From Rodentibacter sp. JRC1 (GTDB lineage: Bacteria; Pseudomonadota; Gammaproteobacteria; Enterobacterales; Pasteurellaceae): a DNA stretch of 64,000 bases. Shown in pieces: positions 49,637-60,100 of the stretch. Both the position numbers and the translations under genes were made by a program. How positions within the stretch are numbered: the first letter of the stretch is position 1; each line of letters starts with the position of its first letter. The stretch is from contig NZ_BPWA01000001.1 of assembly GCF_020521555.1 (NCBI RefSeq), forward strand, positions 558,001 through 622,000, written 5' to 3'. Under the pieces are notes generated by a model, which was given only the letters and a program-made list of their open reading frames with translations, searched no databases and was not told the DNA's origin.

Positions 49637-50818
49637 ATGAAACGCGTTACCGGTTTTCCTACCCGCCCTGATATGACGCAGCAGCTTTTAGACGTAGGAT
49701 TCGATTATTACAATTTACCCTCAAGCGATGGTTCCCATTATTGGTCGGATAATGTTGCCTATGAATTTACCTTGGCAGAAATCGATCGCATTGAAGATAC
49801 CACGAATGAACTCCACGCCATGTGTTTGGACTTTGTTGCAGATGAAATCAAGCAAGGGGATTATTCCTATTATCGTTTTAGCGATTTACAAAAGCAGCTT
49901 ATTGAAGATGCGTGGCGCAAACAAGCCCCATATTTATACGGACGCTTTGATTTCGGCTATGACGGCGAAAATTTAAAAATGTTTGAATATAACGCCGATA
50001 CGCCCACTTCTTTACTCGAAGCTGCCGTAGTGCAATGGCAATGGTTAGAACAAATCGAAGGGCTACAACATCGCGATCAATTCAACTGGATTCACGAAGA
50101 ATTACTCAAACATTTCACCTTTCTCAAACAACAAAGCGGAAAATCCGACTTCCATTTTAGTGCGATGCAAGAGGCCGGACGTGAAGATTGGGGCAATGTG
50201 GATTATCTGGCAGATGTTGCTTACAACGCAGGTTGGAACATTCATCAACTTGCCGTGGAAGATATCGGCTATAACCAAGAAAACCAAGAATTTATCGATT
50301 TAAACGATGCACCTATCGAAATGTTGTTCAAGCTTTATCCGCTAGAATGGTTAAGTAGTGCTGAATTTGCTCAACATATTCCTACCGCTAAAACAAATTT
50401 TATTGAACCGGCTTGGAAAATGCTATTAAGCAACAAAGCCTTATTGGCAAAATTATGGCAACGTTATCCAAACCACCCGAACTTACTCCCGGCATATTTC
50501 AATAAATTTGATATTACCGACAGAAAAGCCATTTGGGTGAAAAAGCCGTTGCTAGGTCGCGAAGGCGCAAATGTGTTCTATTATGAAAAAAGTAACGGGG
50601 TAGAATTTGCCGCCAAAGGTAGTGAACATTCGGCATTCTACGATACAGCAGGCTATATTTATCAACAAAAATTCGAACTCCCGAATTTTGACGGAATGTA
50701 TCCGGTTATCGGCTCATGGGTAATCGGCGATGTAGCATGCGGTATGGGACTGCGGGAAGATTTCACGGCAGTAACAGGAAATGACAGCCACTTCGTACCA
50801 CATTATTTTGTGCCGTAA
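49637..50818 (+). CDS. ygiC: YgiC-family ATP-grasp protein (glutathionylspermidine synthase-like)
   Basis: 393 residues from ATG 49637 (MKRVTGFPTRPDMTQQLLDV); E. coli YgiC has 386. Family blocks are YGRFDFGYDGENLKMFEYNA near residue 99, LFKLYPLEWL near 232, KKPLLGREGANVFYY near 301 and YPVIGSWVIGDVACGMGLRE near 355. It resembles the synthetase domain of glutathionylspermidine synthase, but E. coli YgiC lacks that activity, so the ligated substrates are unknown. The start follows GGAGGCTAAA at the end of ygiB. Confidence 0.88.
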   Translation: MKRVTGFPTRPDMTQQLLDVGFDYYNLPSSDGSHYWSDNVAYEFTLAEIDRIEDTTNELHAMCLDFVADEIKQGDYSYYRFSDLQKQLIEDAWRKQAPYLYGRFDFGYDGENLKMFEYNADTPTSLLEAAVVQWQWLEQIEGLQHRDQFNWIHEELLKHFTFLKQQSGKSDFHFSAMQEAGREDWGNVDYLADVAYNAGWNIHQLAVEDIGYNQENQEFIDLNDAPIEMLFKLYPLEWLSSAEFAQHIPTAKTNFIEPAWKMLLSNKALLAKLWQRYPNHPNLLPAYFNKFDITDRKAIWVKKPLLGREGANVFYYEKSNGVEFAAKGSEHSAFYDTAGYIYQQKFELPNFDGMYPVIGSWVIGDVACGMGLREDFTAVTGNDSHFVPHYFVP

Positions 50819-50857
50819 AAATGATGAGAACTATGTCTTTACAAACTATCTAAAGCT

Positions 50858-50886
50858 AAAAGTGCGGTCAAATTTGACCGCATTTT
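50858..50886 (+). terminator. Terminator of ygiC, near-palindromic USS pair
   Basis: AAAAGTGCGGTCAA faces TTTGACCGCATTTTT, an almost continuous palindrome with one degenerate USS arm, ending in T residues. Confidence 0.75.
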
Positions 50887-50906
50887 TAGTGTTCATCATT
50901 TGTCGC

Positions 50907-51073
50907 TATTGCACAAATCATCGTAGGTGCCGTTAGGCAAAGCCGTAACGAACCGGAGGAAATTTATTGATAAATTGATAAAAGGTGCGTTACGCCTGCG
51001 GCTACCCCCCTACAAAACCTAAAGTTCTTTTTATCAACCATTTTTTCTATTATGCCTCTACATAATATTCGAT
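50907..51073. repeat. Intergenic repeat, family 1 (copy e)
   Basis: TCGCTATTGCACAAATCATC at the left, inner arms GTAGGTGCCGTTAGGCAAAG near 50930 and GGTGCGTTACGCCTGCGGC near 50984, and a degenerate right end (CTCTACATAATATTCG). The gap between ygiC and the adhesin gene (316 bases) holds only this repeat and the two terminators. Confidence 0.55.
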
Positions 51074-51077
51074 AAAA

Positions 51078-51105
51078 AAACCGCAGCTTTTAGCTGCGGT
51101 TTAAT
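51078..51105 (-). terminator. Terminator of the adhesin gene
   Basis: AAACCGCAGCT (51078-51088) and AGCTGCGGTTT (51092-51102) form an 11-bp perfect stem with a TTT loop. On the minus strand it is followed by a T-run. Confidence 0.88.
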
Positions 51106-51134
51106 TATTTTAGCGAATGTTCGCAGGTATTAAA

Positions 51135-54100
51135 TTACCATTGGTAACCAACACCTACCGAACCGCCCACATCACCGCGACTATTGGTGTTACCTTGAAG
51201 TTTCAAGATTAACTTACCGTTATCGCTAGCACGTGAGTAACCTACCGCTAAGGCATTTTCACCTTTGAAGTGACCAGCAGATGCCGCAACCATTGATTTA
51301 CCCGGTAAATAAACCTGTGGTAAACCTGCCGCAGCGTTAGCACCGGCAATACCCGCACGTAAGTCTTTATCGACTTTATTAATACGGTTATTGATATTAC
51401 CGGCAACGCCTCTTAATTGGCTCACGTTAACCGCATCGGTATCAGCTGTACCCGGAGCAACATTCTTGATCTGGGTTGGCGCAAGATTACCGTTTGCATC
51501 CGCTTTACCGATAACAATATTGCCGTTTTTATCACCGGTGATAATCGGGCCGGTATTACCGCCGACCTGAACGGTGTTGACGGAAATATTGTCACTTAAA
51601 CCGTAAGTCACGGTGCTATCGCCGTTTGCATTAACGGTAATGTTAGCCTCTAGGTTTTTACCTGCTTGGTAAGTCACGGTTTTACCCGGATTGACTTTAG
51701 CCGAACCGTTATTTGAGGTCACTAAGTTATTGGTTTTCGCTGCTTTAATGGTGTGTCCTGCGCTATTAATCGCATTCACAACCGTTGTGCCGTTCACCAA
51801 ATTGCCACCGTTTCCTGCCGGATCAACACTTACCGTACCGTTAGGGTTAGCCACGATATTTGTCGTGTTCGCAACCAAACCTTTATTCGGATCGATCGTG
51901 ATCGTTGTTCCATCGGCTTTAGTAGTTACAGTAATCGTGCGTACACCATTTTCTGTCGAACCGGTCACATTAACCGCACCATCGCCTTTGAAGTTTACGC
52001 GATTAGCATTCTTCACAGTGTCTTTATAACCGTTTCCTTCCGCTTCAACAATCCAACCCATATTTTGTAGATCACGAACTGTTGCCGCCGAATCAGGTTT
52101 TGTTGGGTTGCTTAAATCCACTAACACATTACTTGAAGTATTGGTTGTCGGATTAATTACATCGCCACTCGCCGTATTCGGAACGGTTGTCGTGTTCAAG
52201 GTTGAACCCACACCGGTAATTTGCGTAGGTTTACCGTTCGTTGTGATATTCAGTGCGAAATCCGGTTGTGTCGGATTATTCGTTGCAGGCGTTGCATTGT
52301 CTGCATTGAAATCCACTTTCGGCGCAGTCGGATTCGACACATTACCCACTGTCAATGTCGTAGTATTCACATTGCTTACCGTAATATCTTTTGATAAACC
52401 GTAAGTAATGGTGCTGCCGGTTTGGTTGATTTCCAAGTTTTTACCTGCGACATAGGTCAAGGTATCGCCGGCTCTCACTTTCGTGCCTGCAGCATCCGCA
52501 CCGCTAACCACTTGGTTATCGTTACTGCTTGTATTCACAGTGTGGTACACGTTGTTAACAGTGTTCGCAACATCGTCTACCGTTGCAAGCGGTTTAGTAC
52601 CGTTGCTGCTATCAAACTCGGCTTTACCCGTTGTTGCATTAGCAGAAACATTACCGGTCGCCGCATTGGCGATATTGGTTGAATTTGCCGTCAAATTACC
52701 GTTTTTATCAATCGTAACGCTTGAACCGTCAACCTTCACATTAACGGTAATGTCAGATTTATTACCATCAGAGGTAATATTCACAACAGTGCCGCTGCCA
52801 TTGTTGAAGTTTACGGTATCGTAAGCTGCAACAAAGTCTTTCGCCTTACCATTTTCTTGCAAGTTCCAGCCTGAATTCAACACATCTTGAACGGTTGCAG
52901 CTTCAGTCAAGTTATTGCTAATTGTCGTCGGTGCGCTTGAACTGTTTAGATTCGTTCCGCCGGTTAGACTACTTGCATTGTTAAAGTGATTGTTTAAACC
53001 ACTAATCGTACCGTTGGTAATTGTTGTGTTGCCTACGGTGATACTTGTTACGTTAATATCACTAGATAAACCATATTCCACAACATGGTTACCATTGCCA
53101 TCGGTCGTTTGGTTCACAACAAGGTTTTTACCCGCTGAGTAAGTTACGGTATCACCAGCTTTCACTCGAGTTTGACTTTGATTTGGATCTGCTACCGTTT
53201 GTACACCATCTTTACCACCATTGGCATTAGATGCAGTGATGTTATGTGAAACATTGTTTAATGTGTTCACTAATGTACTAGCATTCACAAATGATGCACC
53301 TTGTGTAGGATCATCCAACTTCGCCGTACCGTTTTCATTGGTTGAGGTTGAAGTGCTGTTCACATCAAAGCCGACATTCAACGTGCCGTTGTTAATGGTA
53401 ACATTCGGGGTTGTTCCATTACCGTTCACATAGTTGACGTTATTCACCGTGCTTTGGTTTGCAGGTTCGCCGCTAGTAGTATTGGTAACAGTTTGGTTGT
53501 TCACAGTGTAGTTGACTTCTTTACCTTTAATAGTAATCGTACGAACATCACCGCTATCCGAACCTTCTACCGTAACACCGCCTGCGCCGACAAAATTCAC
53601 TTCGTTGGCATTTTTAACCGTGTTGCTGTAGTTGTTGCCTGTTGCTTTAACAATCCAACCCATATTCACCAAATCACGTACTGTCGCTGCTGAATTTAAC
53701 GTGCCTTCCGGTAAGTTGGTTAAATTCACTAACTGTTTGGTAACATCCGGTTGTCTTGCGCCGTCTTTATCACCCGGATTCGTCGCCACATCGGTCAAGT
53801 TCAATACCGAACCTACGCCGGTAATTTGTGTCGGTTTACCGTTTGTCGTGATATTCAACGCAAATTCCGGTGCGTTACTTGCGTTATTATTAGTCGCAGG
53901 TTTCGCAGTTTCCGCATTGAAATCCACTTTTGGTGCTGTCGTATTAGACACATTACCAATGGTTAACGTGGTGGTGTTCACATTATTCACAGTGATGTTT
54001 TCAGATAAACCGTAAGTAATGTTATGTCCGTCTTGTACGATTTCTAAATTTTTCGCCGCAGTGAATTGAACTGTATCGCCCGCTTTCACTTGTGCACCCG

Positions 54101-57100
54101 TAGCATTAGCCTTAGAGGTGATTTGCGTTTCAACTTTAGAAGTATTCAACGTATGGAACACGTTATTAATGGTGTTCGCTACATCGGTTACCGTTGCAAT
54201 CGTGCCGTTAGTCACGTTCGATTCCGCTTTACCTGTCGTGGTATTCGCTTTCACATCACCGGTTTTCACCGCCACCGTGCCGTTGGTCACGTTGGTTGTG
54301 CTGTTATCGCCTTTGATGATATTCGAAGTGTTCGCCACTAATTTACCGTCTACCACGCTGATAGTCGCGTTATCAACATTCACGTTGTAGGTAACGTTGC
54401 TGACCGTGCCGTTCGCATCTGTCTCAATTACCGCTGTGGTTGCCGTGCCGTTATTAAAGTTCACCGTGTCATACGGTTTCACGAAGTCTTTCGCCGCACC
54501 GTTTTCTTGTAAGTTCCAACCTGAATTGAGGATGTCGCCTACGGTCGCTGCGTTAGTGACGTTTAAGTTTGTCGGTAAACTTTGTTCTTTGGTTACATCT
54601 TTACCTTCGGTGTTGTACACATCTTTATTATACGTATCCGGTAAGTTGCTATTTAAACCGCTAATCGTACCGTTGGTGATGGTGGTGTTACCTACGGTGA
54701 TGTTATTCGCCGTGATGTTATTCAGGCTGATATTTTCTGATAAACCGTAAGTGATGTTCGCTCCGTCTTGGTTGATTTCGAGGTTTTTACCCGCTTTATA
54801 CGTGATGGTATCACCCGCTTTCACTTGAACATCTTTATGACCGCCGCTGGTGACTTGGTCATTGTTCTTCGCTGTTGTGATGTTAAATGATGAATTGTTC
54901 ACCAAGTTCGCCACTTCCGTTGCGTTCAAGAAGGAATCACCGTTAGTCACTGAAACCGTACCGTTCGGGTTCACCGTGCCGTTTGTGGTGTTAACATCAA
55001 AGGCAACGTTTAACGTACCATTGTTGATGGTCACATTCGGGGTTGTTCCCGTGCCGTTTACGTAGTTGACGTTGTTTACCGTGCTTTGGTTTGCAGGTTC
55101 GCCGTTCGTGCCGTTAGTCACGGTTTGGTTGTTCACGGTGTAGTTGACTTCTTTACCGGTTACGGTAATGTCGTAAATACCGGTTGTCGCATTCGCTTTA
55201 CCCGTTACGTTCACGCCGTTTTCACCGATAAAGTTTACGGTATTGGCATTACGTACCGCCGCAGAATAGTTGTTACCGTCCGCTCTTACCACCCAGCCGT
55301 AGTCTTTCAAATCGCCCACGGTTACGACCGCACTTGGATCCGTCGCATTGGTTAAGTCGATAAATTTATTTTGGTTATCGCCTGTGTTGCTGTCTGATGT
55401 GGTTGGAATCGTAATGTTATTCAACGCCGTGCTGACATTGGTGATCTTATCGCCGCCGACATCTAAACCTTTATCCGTTGAGCTGATATTGGTTGTCGGT
55501 GCTGTCGGATCAGACACGTTACCCACTGTCAATGTTGTGGTGTTCACGTGGTTGAATGTGACGTTTTCAGCGGTTGCAAAGGCAATTCTGCCGCCGGTTT
55601 GGTTCACCACCAAGTTTTTACCTGCTACAAACTCCAGCGTATCACCGGCTTTCACTTGGGTTGTGCCGTTAGTTGCCGTTACCGCTTCATCCGTGTTGGT
55701 CGCGTTTACGGTGTGGAACACGTTATTAATGGTGTTCGCTACATCGGTTACCGTTGCAATCGTGCCGTTAGTCACGTTCGATTCCGCTTTACCTGTCGTG
55801 GTATTCGCATTCACATCACCGGTTTTCACTGCCACCGTACCGTTGGTCACGTTGGTTGTGCTGTTATCGCCTTTGATGATATTCGAAGTGTTCGCCACTA
55901 ATTTACCGTCTACCACGCTGATAGTTGCGTTATCAACATTCACGTTGTAGGTAACGTTGCTGACCGTGCCGTTCGCATCTGTCTCAATCACCGCTGTGGT
56001 TGCCGTGCCGTTATTAAAGTTCACCGTGTCATACGGTTTCACGAAGTCTTTCGCCGCACCGTTTTCTTGTAAGTTCCAACCTGAATTGAGGATGTCGCCT
56101 ACGGTCGCTGCGTTAGTGACGTTTAAATTTGTCGGTAAACTTTGTTCTTTGGTTACAGGGCTGTTGTTTGTGTTGTACTCATCTTTATTGTATGTCGGCG
56201 GTAAAGTGCTATTTAAACCGCTAATCGTACCGTTGGTGATGGTGGTGTTACCTACGGTGATATTATTCGCCGTGATGTTATTCAGGCTGATATTTTCTGA
56301 TAAACCGTAAGTGATGTTCGCTCCGTCTTGGTTGATTTCGAGGTTTTTACCCGCTTTATACGTGATGGTATCACCCGCTTTCACTTGAACATCTTTATGA
56401 CCGCCGCTGGTGACTTGGTCATTGTTCTTCGCTGTTGTGATGTTAAATGATGAATTGTTCACCAAGTTCGCCACTTCCGTTGCGTTCAAGAAGGAATCAC
56501 CGTTAGTCACTGAAACCGTACCGTTCGGGTTCACCGTGCCGTTTGTGGTGTTAACATCAAAGGCAACGTTTAACGTACCATTGTTGATGGTCACATTCGG
56601 GGTTGTTCCCGTGCCGTTTACGTAGTTGACGTTGTTTACCGTGCTTTGGTTTGCAGGTTCGCCGTTCGTGCCGTTAGTCACGGTTTGGTTGTTCACGGTG
56701 TAATTCACTTCTTTACCGGTTACGGTAATGTCGTAAATACCTGTTGTCGCATTCGCTTTACCCGTTACGTTCACGCCGTTTTTACCGATAAAGTTTACGG
56801 TATTGGCATTACGTACCGCCGCAGAATAGTTGTTACCGTCCGCTCTTACCACCCAGCCGTAGTCTTTCAAATCGCCCACGGTTACGACCGCACTTGGATC
56901 CGTTGCATTGGTTAAGTCGATAAATTTATTTTGGTTATCGCCTGTGTTGCTGTCTGATGTGGTTGGAATCGTAATGTTATTCAACGCCGTGCTGACATTG
57001 GTGATCTTATCGCCGCCGACATCTAAACCTTTATCCGTTGAGCTGATATTGGTTGTCGGTGCTGTCGGATCAGACACGTTACCCACTGTCAATGTTGTGG

Positions 57101-60100
57101 TGTTCACGTGGTTGAATGTGACGTTTTCAGCGGTTGCAAAGGCAATTCTGCCGCCGGTTTGGTTCACCACCAAGTTTTTACCTGCTACAAATTCCAGCGT
57201 ATCACCGGCTTTCACTTGGGTTGTGCCGTTAGTTGCCGTTACCGCTTCATCCGTGTTGGTTGCGTTTACAGTGTGGAACACGTTATTAATGGTGTTCGCC
57301 ACATCGGCTACCGTTGCAATCGTGCCGTTAGTCACGTTCGATTCCGCTTTACCTGTCGTGGTATTCGCATTCACATCACCGGTTTTCACTGCCACCGTGC
57401 CGTTGGTCACGTTGGTTGTGCTGTTATCGCCTTTGATGATATTCGAAGTGTTCGCCACTAATTTACCGTCTACCACGCTGATAGTTGCGTTATCAACATT
57501 CACGTTGTATTTCACCACGCTCACTTTGCCGTCATCATCGGTTGTGATGTTTGCCGTGGTTGCCGTGCCGTTGACAAAGTTCACCGTGTCATACGGTTTC
57601 ACGAAGTCTTTCGCCGCACCGTTTTCTTGTAAGTTCCAACCTGAATTGAGGATGTCGCCTACGGTTGCTGCGTTAGTGACGTTCAAGCCGCTCGGCAAGT
57701 CTTGAGATGTGGTTACATCTTTATTTTCAGTGTTGTACTCATCTTTATTGTATGTCGGCGGTAAAGTGCTATTTAAACCGCTAATCGTACCGTTGGTGAT
57801 GGTGGTGTTACCTACGGTGATATTATTCGCCGTGATGTTATTCAGGCTGATATTTTCTGATAAACCGTAAGTGATGTTCGCTCCGTCTTGGCTGATTTCG
57901 AGGTTTTTACCCGCTTTATACGTGATGGTATCACCCGCTTTCACTTGAACATCTTTATGACCGCCGCTGGTGACTTGGTCATTGTTCTTCGCTGTTGTGA
58001 TGTTAAATGATGAATTATTCACCAAGTTCGCCACTTCCGTTGCGTTCAAGAAGGAATCACCGTTAGTCACTGAAACCGTACCGTTCGGGTTCACCGTGCC
58101 GTTTGTGGTGTTAACATCAAAGGCAACGTTTAACGTACCATTGTTGATGGTCACATTCGGGGTTGTTCCCGTGCCGTTTACGTAGTTGACGTTGTTTACC
58201 GTGCTTTGGTTTGCAGGTTCGCCGTTCGTGCCGTTAGTCACGGTTTGGTTGTTCACGGTGTAATTCACTTCTTTACCGGTTACGGTGATGTCGTAAATAC
58301 CTGTTGTTGCATTCGCCGCACCCGTTACGTTCACGCCGTTTTTACCGATAAAGTTTACGGTATTGGCATTACGTACCGCCGCAGAATAGTTGTTACCGTC
58401 CGCTCTTACCACCCAGCCGTAGTCTTTCAAATCGCCCACGGTTACGACCGCACTTGGATCCGTCGCATTGGTTAAGTCGATAAATTTATTTTGGTTATCG
58501 CCTGTGTTGCTGTCTGATGTGGTTGGAATCGTAATGTTATTCAACGCCGTGCTGACATTGGTGATCTTATCACCGCCGACATCTAAACCTTTATCCGTTG
58601 AGCTGATATTGGTTGTCGGTGCTGTCGGATCAGACACGTTACCTACTGTCAATGTCGTGGTGTTCACGTGGTTGAATGTGACGTTTTCAGCGGTTGCAAA
58701 GGCAATTCTGCCGCCGGTTTGGTTCACCACCAAGTTTTTACCTGCTACAAACTCCAGCGTATCACCGGCTTTCACTTGGGTTGTGCCGTTAGTTGCCGTT
58801 ACCGCTTCATCCGTGTTGGTCGCGTTTACGGTGTGGAACACGTTATTAATGGTGTTCGCTACATCGGTTACCGTTGCAATCGTGCCGTTAGTCACGTTCG
58901 ATTCCGCTTTACCTGTCGTGGTATTCGCATTCACATCACCGGTTTTCACCGCCACCGTGCCGTTGGTCACGTTGGTTGTGCTGTTATCGCCTTTGATGAT
59001 ATTCGAAGTGTTCGCCACTAATTTACCGTCTACCACGCTGATAGTTGCGTTATCAACATTCACGTTGTAGGTAACGTTGCTGACCGTGCCGTTCGCATCT
59101 GTCTCAATCACCGCTGTGGTTGCCGTGCCGTTATTAAAGTTCACCGTGTCATACGGTTTCACGAAGTCTTTCGCCGCACCGTTTTCTTGTAAGTTCCAAC
59201 CTGAATTGAGGATGTCGCCTACGGTCGCTGCGTTAGTGACGTTTAAATTTGTCGGTAAACTTTGTTCTTTGGTTACATCTTTACCTTCGGTGTTGTACAC
59301 ATCTTTATTGTACGTATCCGGTAAGTTGCTATTTAAACCGCTAATCGTACCGTTGGTGATGGTGGTGTTACCTACGGTGATGTTATTTGCCGTGATGTTA
59401 TTCAGGCTGATATTTTCTGATAAACCGTAAGTGATGTTCGCTCCGTCTTGGTTGATTTCGAGGTTTTTACCCGCTTTATACGTGATGGTATCACCCGCTT
59501 TCACTTGAACATCTTTATGACCTTCGGATTTGACTTGGTCATTGTTCTTCGCTGTTGTGATGTTAAATGATGAATTATTCACCAAGTTCGCCACTTCCGT
59601 TGCGTTCAAGAAGGAATCACCGTTAGTCACTGAAACCGTACCGTTCGGGTTCACCGTGCCGTTTGTGGTGTTAACATCAAAGGCAACGTTTAACGTACCA
59701 TTGTTGATGGTCACATTCGGGGTTGTTCCCGTACCGTTTACGTAGTTGACGTTGTTTACCGTGCTTTGGTTTGCAGGTTCGCCGTTCGTGCCGTTAGTCA
59801 CGGTTTGGTTGTTCACGGTGTAATTCACTTCTTTACCGGTTACGGTGATGTCGTAAATACCTGTTGTCGTATTCGCCGCACCTGTTACGTTCACGCCGTT
59901 TTTACCGATAAAGTTTACGGTATTGGCATTACGTACCGCCGCAGAATAGTTGTTACCGTCCGTTCTTACCACCCAGCCGTAGTCTTTCAAATCGCCCACG
60001 GTTACGACCGCACTTGGATCCGTCGCATTGGTTAAGTCGATAAATTTATTTTGGTTATCGCCTGTGTTGCTGTCTGATGTGGTTGGAATCGTAATGTTAT

